This document shows positions 28,730-38,500 of a stretch of 64,000 nt of DNA, one piece after another. Under the pieces are notes generated by a model. The model had not been told where the DNA came from, ran no database searches, and worked only from the letters and a program-made list of their open reading frames with translations. The translations under genes and the position numbers were made by a program. This DNA is from Planktothrix paucivesiculata PCC 9631 (GTDB lineage: Bacteria > Cyanobacteriota > Cyanobacteriia > Cyanobacteriales > Microcoleaceae). The stretch covers positions 175,218 through 239,217 of the forward strand of contig NZ_LR735018.1 in assembly GCF_900009265.2 (NCBI RefSeq), read 5' to 3'. How positions within the stretch are numbered: the stretch's first letter is position 1; each line of letters starts with the position of its first letter.

Positions 28730-29583
28730 TTTTGGTTGGCTTCACCATCATACACCATAAACTTTCGTTTTAGCAAGTCCTGATAATTTGAACTACTCGA
28801 CCAACGATCAATTTCTCTGGCCCGTAGCACCGGGAGAGGGTGGCTTAATTGGGCTGTTTGGGCTTGTTTAAGCAGTTCTCCGAGTTCGGTACTACTAATT
28901 TGATCATAGGTTCTAGCTTGGGCGACAAAGGCATCTAAGTTGAGTTGGGGGGCTAAACTGGGAGAGCCTCCCGACAATTTCATTAATACCGACATCACTA
29001 TTCTGGGATCTTGGGTGGCGAGTAAGGCCGCGCGATCGCAAGTAAATTCGGCACAGCGTACCCATTCCATTAACTGAGTTTGTAAACCCTGGGCCAACAT
29101 TGTTCCCCAGGGGGATAATTGATTAGCCGCTAATACCACTAAATTCGCCAAAGTTAAATAAACCCCATGTTCACACTTTAAATGTCCCAACTCATGGGCA
29201 ATCACCGCTTGAATTTCATCTGGAGTTAATAATTCAATTAAGGAGGTATGAATCACAATAAAAGGCTGTTTTCCCCGCATGGCAAAGGTATAGGCATTGG
29301 GAACAGGATTTTGGCGAATATACAGTTGCGGAGGCTCTAAATCTAAGATTTTGCAAGCGTCTAATAATAATTGATGCAAATGAGGTAACTGTTTTTCACT
29401 CACCAAAATACTAGAGGCGATATTTTCTAAATAAAAAAACTGTTCTCCCACACCTCCTAACAATTGTCGCACTAACAAATCTAAACCCGGAAATTGTTTT
29501 AAGGTATTCGTGGCTTGTAAATCCAACGGATGGCGGAAATGATCAGCCCGTAGCCCAATTAAAGGAATAGTTGAGAATGTCAT
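28708..29583 (-). CDS. M48 (HtpX-like) metallopeptidase
   Basis: A 291-residue protein from the ATG at 29583. A 27-residue extension upstream is simply translated heptamer repeat (PITHYPL units) and is rejected. The zinc motif HELGH lies in VIAHELGHLKCEHG, with a following Glu in the expected helix (RCAEFTCDRAALL) as third ligand. A hydrophobic segment (LTLANLVVLAANQL) may tether it to the membrane. The last six codons and the stop lie inside the adjacent tRNA-Leu gene: the stop TAG is in the tRNA D arm. Likely role is membrane-protein quality control, inferred from the family. Confidence 0.88.
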   Translation of the reverse strand: MTFSTIPLIGLRADHFRHPLDLQATNTLKQFPGLDLLVRQLLGGVGEQFFYLENIASSILVSEKQLPHLHQLLLDACKILDLEPPQLYIRQNPVPNAYTFAMRGKQPFIVIHTSLIELLTPDEIQAVIAHELGHLKCEHGVYLTLANLVVLAANQLSPWGTMLAQGLQTQLMEWVRCAEFTCDRAALLATQDPRIVMSVLMKLSGGSPSLAPQLNLDAFVAQARTYDQISSTELGELLKQAQTAQLSHPLPVLRAREIDRWSSSSNYQDLLKRKFMVYDGEANQKGGWRNW

Positions 29584-29605
29584 AAGGATTAAGGGGTAAT
29601 AAATA

Positions 29606-29652
29606 GGTAATGGGTAATGGGTAATGGGTAATGGGTAATGGGTAATGGGTAA
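29606..29652. repeat. Tandem heptamer repeat (GGTAATG)n
   Basis: Six full GGTAATG units plus a partial one, in phase with the GGGTAAT array at 2670. They lie immediately upstream of the M48 gene start. Translated on the minus strand they give PITHYPL repeats, which explains a spurious N-terminal extension. Confidence 0.95.
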
Positions 29653-29743
29653 GTACCGAAACAAAAATCATGAAGGTAAAAACATGATAACATTAAATAT
29701 TTGCTACAGATTTAATCAGGATTTGGTGGTTAATAACTATTGC

Positions 29744-29813
29744 CAATTCGTAATTCGTAATTCGTAATTCGTAATTCGTAATTCGTAATTCCCAATTCGT
29801 AATTCCCAATTCC
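29744..29813. repeat. Tandem heptamer repeat (AATTCGT)n
   Basis: A run of AATTCGT heptamers, with some AATTCCC variants towards the end, lies right after the GldG-like gene. The same unit recurs at about 61514-61536, there directly joined to GGGTAAT units. Confidence 0.93.
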
Positions 29814-29816
29814 CTG

Positions 29817-31424
29817 CTAACGTCTTTTCCACCACACAAACACCGCCATTCCAAACCCGAATAAGGGTAAAACCAATAACGCCAACCAACTCAAAGTTTG
29901 TCCTAAAGTTGGGGTCATAGCAATTCGGCGACTGGTGGCTAATTTCGGACGAATAGATAAAGTTTCTTGGTCGGACTGACTCAACCAACTCACGGAATTA
30001 AGAAACACATCGGCATTCAGTTGCTGACCAAACCATCCATTGGTGGCAAATTGGGAATTTCCAAACACGACTAACCGGCTTTCGGGTTTCTCTGGAGATG
30101 GCTGGGAGGATGGTTGAGTTTCCGACTTTTCAGCCTGTTTCTGGGGACGACTCAAGGCAACACCTAGGGAGAGGGGGCCAGGTCGGTCTACTTCCGGGTT
30201 GAGCTTGAGTTCAGGACTTTTGAGATCACTTTCCGCCCAGGTTTGATCATTTGTCCAGATTAAGGGACTCTCCGTAATCCCATCAATAGTGCGGGTTTCC
30301 ACCGGACTGGCGTAGGGATAAATCGAAATTCCATTACCAAAATCTTGAGTAATCGGATGTTTACCATATTCTCGCACAATTGGAACTGTCGGCCCCAACC
30401 CCACTAAACGGCCACCCCCCGACCCATCAATAGCCAGGCGCGGATCAACCTTAACTCCCCATTTTTCTAGGAGTCCATCTAAACCATGATTCGTTTGCGG
30501 GTCTAATAATAATAAAACACTACCTCCTTGCTCTAAATAGGTTTCTAGGGCTTTAACTTCTCCTTCAAATAATTTACGTTGAGGACTCGCCAAAATAATC
30601 ACATCCGCATCCGAGGGAACAGCCGTTTGTTCGGCTAAATTTAACGGTTCGGCGATAAAATTCTTTTCAGTTAAACTTTTTATAGCCTCGGATAATCCTC
30701 CCTGTCCTTCGGTTAAGGGTCGTTCTCCATGACCTTGGATCAAGTAAACTTTGGAAGTACGGTTACTGAATAATTGTTCAATATTATTGGTCAGTTTTAA
30801 TTCAGTTAAAGGTTCTAAGGCTTCTTTTCTAACCCGTTGTCGTTTTTCTCCTGACTCTAAATAGATTTCGCCAAACTCTTTCACCCCAAATTGTTGCGCT
30901 AGTCCGGGTTGAGCTTGGGGGTCGATAAATTCATACTGAAAATTTTTACCGCCCAGGCGTTGATAGTTGGTTAATAGTTCTTGAATTTGGGGATTTTTTC
31001 CTCGATCAAAAACCCAAACTTTTACAGGTTGTTCAACGGTTTTAACTAGATTTTGGGTTTGGGGAGACAGGGTAAATTGTTGATTTTCGGTTAAATCAAG
31101 GCGGAAGTTATTTCTAATGGCGACAAAATTAATTAATCCTAAAATTAGGAATACAGAAACCGTCGAAGCTAAAGCATTAGTTCCAGCTTGGGTAGATCGG
31201 CGACTCCAATAAGGAGTTTGAGACTGATCCTGGGGTTTAAAATAGGCTTGGAATAAAAACCATAATCCTAAAATGACAACTCCGGTAATGATTAAGATTA
31301 AAGGAATCGGTTCCCAATTACCAATCACGACCCCCGCAGATAATCCCATGACGATCAAACTAGGGCCAAGCCAGAATAGAAATTGTATAAATTGACGATT
31401 GATTTTAAATTGGGTTTTGATCAT
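29817..31424 (-). CDS. GldG-type ABC exporter substrate-binding/auxiliary membrane protein
   Basis: The 535-residue protein is taken from the ATG at 31424, 4 nt after the permease stop. Frames beginning at 31457 (TTG) or 31454 overlap the permease gene and are less likely. Two N-terminal membrane helices and a third after about residue 80 (LASTVSVFLILGLINFVA) precede a large extracytoplasmic region. That region has the pattern VKVWVFDRGKNPQIQELLTN, then RTSKVYLIQGHGERP and DVIILASPQRKLFEGEV, followed by VLLLLDPQ. A final C-terminal helix (LALLVLPLFGFGMAVFVWW) ends in WKRR. This is the GldG/DUF4350-like partner of GldA/GldF exporters. Substrate unknown. Last gene of the three-gene operon. Confidence 0.85.
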   Translation of the reverse strand: MIKTQFKINRQFIQFLFWLGPSLIVMGLSAGVVIGNWEPIPLILIITGVVILGLWFLFQAYFKPQDQSQTPYWSRRSTQAGTNALASTVSVFLILGLINFVAIRNNFRLDLTENQQFTLSPQTQNLVKTVEQPVKVWVFDRGKNPQIQELLTNYQRLGGKNFQYEFIDPQAQPGLAQQFGVKEFGEIYLESGEKRQRVRKEALEPLTELKLTNNIEQLFSNRTSKVYLIQGHGERPLTEGQGGLSEAIKSLTEKNFIAEPLNLAEQTAVPSDADVIILASPQRKLFEGEVKALETYLEQGGSVLLLLDPQTNHGLDGLLEKWGVKVDPRLAIDGSGGGRLVGLGPTVPIVREYGKHPITQDFGNGISIYPYASPVETRTIDGITESPLIWTNDQTWAESDLKSPELKLNPEVDRPGPLSLGVALSRPQKQAEKSETQPSSQPSPEKPESRLVVFGNSQFATNGWFGQQLNADVFLNSVSWLSQSDQETLSIRPKLATSRRIAMTPTLGQTLSWLALLVLPLFGFGMAVFVWWKRR

Positions 31425-31428
31425 ATTA

Positions 31429-32229
31429 TTAAGAACGTTGAAAACGTAAAGCATCAATGGACTGTGCTGTTAGAAATACTCCTAAAATAATATAACTGGC
31501 TAACAGGACTATACTACTACTATCCACAATTCCTCGGATAAAGTTAGTGTAACTAGAAATTAGAGATAATTGTTTTAACCCCTCTCCTAATACTCCCCCC
31601 AGACTTCCACCAATTAAGTCAATTACCCAGAGAAATAAAACCAGCGCAAAGGTAAATACCGCCGCCAAAATTGTACTATCGGTCAGGGAAGAAATAAACA
31701 TCCCCAGGGATAAAATTCCCGCCGCTAATAAAATTAACCCCAAATGAGCCAATAAAAATAACCCGGGAGAAACCGGTGGTTGAGATGCGTTGAAGGCTAA
31801 GGCTTGCAATCCCATTAAGGGTAAAATCATCGTTATATAAAACGTCAGCACCCCTAACAATTTTCCCGTAGCGATCGCCCAATTTGTGATCGGAGAAGTG
31901 GCTAATAATTCCAAAGTTCCCAGTTTCCGTTCTTCTGCATATAAACCCATGGACAACATCGGTAACACAAATAACGATAAGGTTCCAATCAAACGCAAAT
32001 ACACTTGTAAAAATTCATAGGGTAAATCAATCGGTGGCTCAGTAATTCCCATGTAATCTCGCTGTGCAACCTGTTGAATTAACCCCTCTGGCCCTAATAA
32101 AATTTCTATAAAAAAGTATCCGGTAATTAGCCAAAAAACTCCAGCAATGGCATAGGCTAAGGGAGAGGCAAAATATCCCTGTAATTCCTTGCGATAAATT
32201 GCCATAATATTGTTCAAAATTATTAACAT
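31429..32229 (-). CDS. ABC-2 type permease (GldF-like)
   Basis: A 266-residue integral membrane protein with six hydrophobic segments. The cytoplasmic N-terminus reads IYRKELQGYFASPLAYAI and the conserved ERKLGTLELLATSPI motif is the coupling helix of ABC-2 permeases. It starts either at the ATG at 32229, two bases after the ATPase stop and with GAGG about 10 nt upstream, or at an ATG eight codons in (32205), which fits the conserved start better. It pairs with the ATPase upstream and the GldG-like protein downstream. Confidence 0.88.
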   Translation of the reverse strand: MLIILNNIMAIYRKELQGYFASPLAYAIAGVFWLITGYFFIEILLGPEGLIQQVAQRDYMGITEPPIDLPYEFLQVYLRLIGTLSLFVLPMLSMGLYAEERKLGTLELLATSPITNWAIATGKLLGVLTFYITMILPLMGLQALAFNASQPPVSPGLFLLAHLGLILLAAGILSLGMFISSLTDSTILAAVFTFALVLFLWVIDLIGGSLGGVLGEGLKQLSLISSYTNFIRGIVDSSSIVLLASYIILGVFLTAQSIDALRFQRS

Positions 32230-32231
32230 AA

Positions 32232-33335
32232 TTATTCTTCCTCCCGATCTAATGTGGAATTTTGAGGTTGAGAATCAGGATTTTCTATATTTTTAGATTC
32301 CTCATTCCCCAATTGCGAACTAATATTTTCCTCCGTTTCTATATCCTCTAGGGTCTGGGAATCTTTTGTTGTGACCACCTCTATTTTTTCGGGCTGAGTT
32401 TGGGTAGTTAACTCTAAAAATACATCTTCCAAACTCGCACGAGTCCGCCGCAGTTCATAGACTTTCAAATCCGATGCCAATAACATCGCTAAAATTTCCG
32501 GTGCTGGTTCTTGATCTAGTTCACAACCCAACCGCCATATCCCTCGGTTTAAATCCCCTAAATTACCCACTTTTTCAATAACTTTTACCCCCGATATCTG
32601 TTTCAACTCGGCTAATTTTTCCGCCTCTATTTCTCCGTCGAGTTCTACTTCATATCCCGAACCTCCCGTCAACTGTTCCATCAGGGTTTCCGGTGTCCCC
32701 GTTGCCACAATTTCACCTCGATTAATAATCGCCACTTGGCTACAGGTCATACTCACTTCCGGTAAAATATGAGTTGACAAAATAATCGTATGATTCCCGG
32801 CTAAACTCTTAATTAAATTTCGGACTTCAATAATTTGTCGCGGGTCTAACCCAACCGTGGGTTCATCTAATACAATTACAGGCGGATCATGGACAATAGC
32901 TTGGGCAATTCCGACCCGTTGACGGTAGCCTTTGGATAATTTTTTAATTAGGGATTTTCGCCTTTCCCATAATCCGCATTTTCTCATCGCCGTTTCTACA
33001 TTGGTTTTGCGATCGCCCGCCGAAACTTGTTTAATCTGGGCGACAAAATACAAATAACTTTCCACGGTCATATCGGGATATAACGGCGGATTTTCCGGCA
33101 AATAACCAATCCGTTGTCGCACATCCATGGATTTTTCATGCACATCAAACCCGGCAATTCTCGCAGTTCCACTGGTTGCCGGAAGATAGGCCGATAAAAT
33201 TCGCAGGGTGGTGGTTTTTCCCGCCCCATTCGGCCCTAAAAATCCTAAGATTGCCCCAGGTTCCACCGCAAAGGAAACATCCCGCAGCGCTACAGTAGAA
33301 CCGTAGGTTTTACACAACTTTTCAACTTCAATCAT
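32232..33335 (-). CDS. ABC transporter ATP-binding protein (GldA-like)
   Basis: A 367-residue nucleotide-binding subunit. Walker A is GPNGAGKTTT at about residue 38, the signature is LSKGYRQRVG, Walker B is VIVLDEPTVGLDP, and the switch His is in ILSTHILPEV. The C-terminal 60 residues are an acidic, Gln/Glu-rich tail (DIETEENISSQLGNEESKN) beyond the usual end of the family, possibly regulatory. It is the first gene of a tight operon with permease and GldG-type partner. The direction is probably export. Substrate unresolved. Confidence 0.92.
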   Translation of the reverse strand: MIEVEKLCKTYGSTVALRDVSFAVEPGAILGFLGPNGAGKTTTLRILSAYLPATSGTARIAGFDVHEKSMDVRQRIGYLPENPPLYPDMTVESYLYFVAQIKQVSAGDRKTNVETAMRKCGLWERRKSLIKKLSKGYRQRVGIAQAIVHDPPVIVLDEPTVGLDPRQIIEVRNLIKSLAGNHTIILSTHILPEVSMTCSQVAIINRGEIVATGTPETLMEQLTGGSGYEVELDGEIEAEKLAELKQISGVKVIEKVGNLGDLNRGIWRLGCELDQEPAPEILAMLLASDLKVYELRRTRASLEDVFLELTTQTQPEKIEVVTTKDSQTLEDIETEENISSQLGNEESKNIENPDSQPQNSTLDREEE

Positions 33336-33560
33336 GCTGACCGCTAGAGCAACGTCTCTTACTTTAGCTTGAAACGGACATTCAATTATCTACTATTATT
33401 TTTAACTCTATTATCTCCCATCCCCAAGGCAAAACAAATAAGTAAAAATAATAAATCTGTACAGATGATTTTAAAATTTCAAACACTCAGAATTGTAAAC
33501 AACTGTAAACTGCCAAATTATTGAGAATAATTCTCATATTTCTGACGATAAATCAGGGGG

Positions 33561-33589
33561 TTGACAGGTTGAGCCCGAAGATGTAAAAT
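33561..33589 (+). promoter_or_regulatory. Candidate sigma-70 promoter
   Basis: TTGACA (33561-33566), a 17-bp spacer, then TAAAAT (33584-33589). This is a near-consensus pair. It points towards the SH3-domain gene with a long leader, or towards an unannotated small RNA. Confidence 0.55.
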
Positions 33590-33778
33590 TTTTGTCAAGA
33601 TACCATAGTGGTGTTTTTGTGTAAAAAATATAAAATAGTAGCTACAAGTCCCAACTTATTGTTGATTTAGGCAATTTTATGCTGAGTTTAGGCAGCATTT
33701 CTGCAAAAAAATTCCGGGCTTGATCCCCCTCGTGAAATATTTTTGATTGTTACGAAGTGTAAATATTTGTAATTTTTA

Positions 33779-33806
33779 TTGACAAAATTAAAAAATTGTG
33801 TATCTT
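33779..33806 (+). promoter_or_regulatory. Candidate sigma-70 promoter, second
   Basis: TTGACA (33779-33784), a 16-bp spacer, then TATCTT (33801-33806), about 150 bp upstream of the SH3-domain gene. It is weaker than the upstream candidate. Confidence 0.4.
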
Positions 33807-33960
33807 GATATCAAGGATTAAGTATTCTTTTTCCTGCGTGCTAGAATAGCAAAATAATTAAAAGTCATAAACCCAATTAATGGAGCATCTGGATCTCAGA
33901 ATTCTCCCAAATTTTTGAAACCCTCGGTGAAGTCAAAATCAAATTACACCCCGAATAAAA

Positions 33961-34440
33961 ATGCGATTAATTATTACTCACACAACCCTGTTAAAATTGC
34001 ATCCTGTTGATTCCTCAACCTTAACAGAGGCTCAAAAAATCAATTTTCCGCTCGGGAGTCGCTTAATCCTAAGCAGCTACGAGGATCATAACCCCGATCA
34101 TTACAAACTTACATTAGTTGCATCTTTAGGAAGTGGCAAAGATAAAAGTATGGTTTGGTATGTCTACAAACCCCATGCTTTTATTCTACCTTCTGACCGA
34201 GAGTTTGCCACCGTGAACTTATCCACGGACACCCATCTTAATGTACGTTCATCTCCTAATGTTGTTTCTGATAATATAATTTATAAAATCCCTAATCATG
34301 TCGATGTAGAATTAATTGAATGTTGCTTTAATCAGCAATTATGGTGGTTAGGAAAACCTTTAGGTGATGATAAAAAAGCCTATGGTTGGATATCAGGAAA
34401 ATATTTAAACCTTTATACTCCAGAAGGGTGTTCGCTGTAG
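33961..34440 (+). CDS. SH3-domain protein, unknown role
   Basis: A 159-residue protein. The N-terminal half (VDSSTLTEAQKINFPLGSRL) resembles the cell-wall-binding or SH3-like modules seen in cyanobacterial peptidase and lysin fusions. The C-terminal half is a bacterial SH3 domain (ATVNLSTDTHLNVRSSPNVV, then AYGWISGKYLNL). No signal peptide or catalytic motif is visible. It probably binds peptidoglycan or another protein and may be a partner of a hydrolase encoded elsewhere. The long AT-rich leader upstream is noted separately. Start ATG at 33961. Confidence 0.75.
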   Translation: MRLIITHTTLLKLHPVDSSTLTEAQKINFPLGSRLILSSYEDHNPDHYKLTLVASLGSGKDKSMVWYVYKPHAFILPSDREFATVNLSTDTHLNVRSSPNVVSDNIIYKIPNHVDVELIECCFNQQLWWLGKPLGDDKKAYGWISGKYLNLYTPEGCSL

Positions 34441-34536
34441 TGGTTTTCCTAATTAATCCAATTTTTAATCTAGGGTTAAAAAGCGGTCAGTTTTTAAATT
34501 AGGCGATCGCTTTTTAAACCTTGATCAAATATTGAG

Positions 34537-35445
34537 TTATCCCGCCCGAAACCAACCATTGAGAGTGAAGCGTCCATCCTCAAACCGTTGGGACGGACAA
34601 CTGACAGGCATCACCTCATGTTTGCAACGACTATCAAAAAAAACAATACTATTATTATGGGGTTCAATATCCATAAATTCCCGTTCATTTAAGGCATAAC
34701 CATTTTGCCATTCCGTGGCATACAATCTTAAATTTCCCCCGGAAAAGTTTTTAGGTTCTCTATAAAAATAATAGACATAAGTAATAATACGAGTATTAGT
34801 TTCGGGACTCCCTGAATCATTATGAATTTTATAAAAACACCCGTCATTATGGGCGGTTAATTGCATTTCCACCTGAGAAACGGTAAAGGGTGAAAGGTTT
34901 AACTGAGTCAGCACAGAAGGAATTGTAGCAATGAGTTTTTTACGCAGTAATTCATAGAAATCGGGAAACAAAGTCGCATAGAGAATAGAGGATTTTCGAT
35001 AATTACTGGCTTGAGTAGTTGTTTTAGACCCCACAAATTTATCCGGTTGTTTGAAAGCAATTTTTAAGGCTTCTTTGTGTTCTTGAGGTTTTAAAAAATT
35101 TTCAATCTGCACATAATTAGCAGGTAAAATTTCCAGATTGTTCTCCGCTAGAATTGGAGCGGAAGGGGGGAGAAGTTCAACGGGGGTTGTAGCGGGTTGG
35201 GAAATAGGAGAAGCGTTAAAATTTGTGGATGAAGTGAGTAGGGATGGAGATTGTAGAAGTTCCAGGGGACTAACGGAAGAACATCCCGACAGTTCTAATA
35301 TTTTTAAGGCAATATTCGCTCGTTCAGTCGAAGAAACTGCTGGATCTTGAAGTAGGGTTTCTAGGGTGGTAATTGATTGATTAATTAAATGTTTGAGTCT
35401 TTCTATCGGAATTAGATCAGCAGTTGTAGGACGGATAGTATTCAT
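34537..35445 (-). CDS. 2OG-Fe(II) oxygenase (prolyl 4-hydroxylase-like)
   Basis: A 302-residue protein from the ATG at 35445; the longer frame begins with TTG and is rejected. The C-terminal double-stranded beta-helix has the iron triad HND (in YKIHNDSGSPETNTR) and a distal His in CKHEVMPVS, plus the 2-oxoglutarate Arg in RFTLNGWF. It matches the procollagen prolyl-hydroxylase branch. The N-terminal 100 residues are helical with a Pro/Ser-rich linker and no recognised domain. Substrate unknown. It stands alone downstream of nrdB, same strand orientation. Confidence 0.85.
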   Translation of the reverse strand: MNTIRPTTADLIPIERLKHLINQSITTLETLLQDPAVSSTERANIALKILELSGCSSVSPLELLQSPSLLTSSTNFNASPISQPATTPVELLPPSAPILAENNLEILPANYVQIENFLKPQEHKEALKIAFKQPDKFVGSKTTTQASNYRKSSILYATLFPDFYELLRKKLIATIPSVLTQLNLSPFTVSQVEMQLTAHNDGCFYKIHNDSGSPETNTRIITYVYYFYREPKNFSGGNLRLYATEWQNGYALNEREFMDIEPHNNSIVFFDSRCKHEVMPVSCPSQRFEDGRFTLNGWFRAG

Positions 35446-35547
35446 ACGGAGTTCGAGCAAAAACCATTAGAAAGCTATTTTCTCTATAGTGGCATAAATT
35501 TTAGGATTGGGGTAGAGAAATGCAACAGAGCCACCGAGAGCCACAAG

Positions 35548-35571
35548 AGAGACGCGCCATGGCACGTCTCT
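35548..35571. repeat. 24-bp near-palindrome centred on CCATGG, copy 1
   Basis: AGAGACGCGCCA followed by TGGCACGTCTCT, arms differing at one base. It lies in the spacer after nrdB. A second copy sits inside the HAD gene at 55664-55687. Confidence 0.85.
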
Positions 35572-35579
35572 ACAATCGG

Positions 35580-38500
35580 TTAGATTTCGTCCCAACCACT
35601 GACACCAGAAGACATCACATAACTGGTGACGCTGGCTTCAAAGAAATTGGCTTTAGTATGGGCTTCTTTTTTAGTATCCGAGAAGCGTTCTAAATGGGTA
35701 TAGGGACTTTTACTGTACTTTTTATCGGTATAAAGAGGCTCTAAACCGATAGACCGTAACCGAATATTGGCTAGATATTTGGTGTATTGTTCGGTACTAT
35801 ATTCCGTGATTCCCAAGATATTATTTCCGACAATATGATTCGTCCATTTACATTCATGTTCAACGGCGGTATTGTTAGAGTCGATTAAGAAGTTACCCTC
35901 CTAACCTCTCCTTCAGAACCGTGCATGAGACTTTCACCTCACACGGCTCCTTGATAATTCCATCCTTGTTATGGATACGATTTAAAACGGTTTATTGTCG
36001 TAATTCTTGATTAAAGAACCATCATTAGCCGTTTTTGTGTCGTGACAATGTTTATGCAAAAGTTGCAGGTTATCATAGGTGTCTTTACCACCTAATGATT
36101 TGGGTTTTATATGGTCAACTTCTACACTGTCTGTACTTGTAAAATACAAATCACAGTTAAGACAAATACCCTTTTGTTTCTTGATTAATTTTGAAACCCT
36201 GTTTGGGGTTTCTGGATATTCGCCCCGTCGTTTACTCCAATAAATCCAGTTTCCATCAAACGGACTAGCTTTACCCTTAACCTTTGTATGCCTGGCGATT
36301 GGTGTACTGCTATGGGTGGTTAATTTTAATCCGTCTTCTGTACTGAAACACCAATTTTTGTTTCCTACTGTTCTCCAGTATTTGTCTTTATTGATGTTCC
36401 CTTTTCCCCTTGTTTTTGCCCAGGCTCTTAACTTGTCATAAGTTAGTGCATCCACCTTATTAAAGGTTTCTTTACTGACCACCGTTGAGTAATAATTTGA
36501 CCACCCTCTAATAATTGGATTCAGCTTACTAATTAAAGCAGCTTGTGGGGCGTTCTTATGAGTTTTTATTACTTCAGCTATTTTGACAAGATGAGTCTTA
36601 ATTTTGGCTTTTGAGGGTGTGATTAGTGTTGTAAAACCTAGTGGTATTCCATTGCTACTGATTGCACTTCGGTAGTTTCCTACTTTATGTTGTTGTATAT
36701 GGAACCCCAAGAACTCAAACCCAACACTTCCCTCAATTTCGTTAAGAGTGTGGGTTAGCCTTGTTTTACTGGGTTTTAATTCCAGTCCCATGTCACCTAA
36801 CCAATCATCAATTATTTCTTGACATTTTTTGACAACACTTAAATCCTCATGGATTATTACAAAGTCATCAGCGTAACGGATTAGACTAAGGGATTTACGA
36901 TTGGTTCGTTTACCTCCTTTTAGAGTCTCTGCATATCGCTTAACTCTTTCTTCCATACCATGTAGGGCAATATTCGCAAGTAAGGGTGAAATAATCCCTC
37001 CTTGTGGTGTACCATCATTGGTAGGAAAAAGTTCTTTTCCGTCCATGTACCCTGCTTTTAGCCATGATTTTACTAATCGGCTTAAAGTAGGGTATGTGTG
37101 TATTTTGTCAATTAGTGATTTATGGTTTATGCGGTCAAAGCATTTGGCAATATCAGCATCTAGCACATATTTGGCTTTTTGTTTAATACTGATAAATATT
37201 GCATCAATCGCATCATGACAGGAACGTCCTGGTCTGAAGCCATAACTATTTGGCTCGAATTTAGCCTCCCATTCTGGTTCTAACGCTAGTTTGACTAACG
37301 CTTGCAATGCACGGTCGTTGATTGTGGGTAATCCTAATGGACGGGTTTCTGTTGAACCAGGTTTAGGTATTTCAACTCTGCGAGTTGGTTTAGCTTTATT
37401 AGTTAACTTTAGTCGTCCTACAAGGTTTATACGTTGCTTTGGGGTTAGAGATTTAACTCCATCCACTCCCGCCGTATTTTTACCTTGGTTATCTTGTGTT
37501 ACCCGACGTACAGCGATACATTTTGCTGACCAAGACCTAATCAGGGTCTTTTGAAGTTTGCGAACTGCTTTCACATCGCCTCGTCCACTCGCTTGAAATA
37601 TTCTCTTTTGCAACTTAAAAGTTACCTTTTCTAGCTTGCGCCAGTTAAGGTCTTTCCACTCCACCGTCTGTTTTTTATTCAGCGTTTTAGATATATTCAT
37701 TGCTACTTGTTCTATTTCTTTGGAATTACCGAGTATCTGTCAGCATATCCCTTGCATTACCAAGGGCATTCGCTTTTGATACCATCCCTTCCCTAACTAT
37801 CATTCGTTAGCTACTTACTGGTTATCGACCTTTTACCAGAGATGATTAGGGGTTACTTCGTTCCGATTACACATTTGTTTGAAGTCTTTAGCGTGATGCT
37901 ATCCACCGGGTTTATTGGGCGGTGCTTATAAGTCGGATGTTCAACCGCTTATGCCCTATCCTTGCCTTTTGGCTTGGTGTTATCAGGTTTATTCCTGATT
38001 TAGCCATTACACCATTCTTACGTTTCGATGGTTCAGACACATCTTTGCTTACGCTACGCATGGACTTCTTGCTCGGTAGTTACTGGATTTGGCTTCTAGT
38101 AGTTCTACCTTTTAACCCCGCTTTAATCTGTTGGTTGCTACCCAAACAAACTAGGGGTTATGCTTTCACCTGGGCACTTGAGGGATGGGACTTACAGCCA
38201 CAGCTGTTCACCCATAAATGTAATCAGTTGTCACTAACTGCCTTAGCAGCTAGGCTAACCTTCCCGTAAGCCTTTCGACTTACTTTGGGTTAAACGAATC
38301 GCACGAACATTTCATAAATCTGATCAACGGAGTGAGTAAACACTTCCATGGCTTCAGGAATTAATTTCTGGAATAACCGAACATGAGAAAGTTCATCCTT
38401 AATATTCAACAAGGGTCGTTAGTCCTTGCCCGTTCTGGAGAAGAACTGCTGAAAGTCACCTTTCAGAATAGACTATATCATCTTCCTAATAGGAAGCCCC

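Larger units (their letters stand above)
33336..33960. other. AT-rich spacer with candidate promoters
   Basis: This 625-bp gap separates the divergent ABC operon and the SH3-domain gene. It holds two sigma-70-like promoter candidates reading right (33561-33589 and 33779-33806). No ORF or tRNA is visible. If the first promoter is used, the SH3-domain gene would have a leader of about 365 nt. Confidence 0.5.

Noticed and set aside
29584-29664. N-terminal extension of the M48 protease (PITHYPL repeats)
   Set aside because: The extension is translated from a heptamer repeat. The ATG at 29583 starts the conserved part.
29737-29988. An 83-residue frame opposite the end of the GldG-like gene
   Set aside because: It is composed partly of AATTCGT heptamers and otherwise overlaps the GldG-like gene on the same strand in another frame; no codon signature.
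37922-38269. A 115-residue frame in the 5' part of intron 2, and similar ones at 41233-41415 and 41358-41555
   Set aside because: They fall in group II ribozyme domains I-III, whose conserved RNA structure explains the sequence. The matching frames in the two introns are not conserved as proteins.
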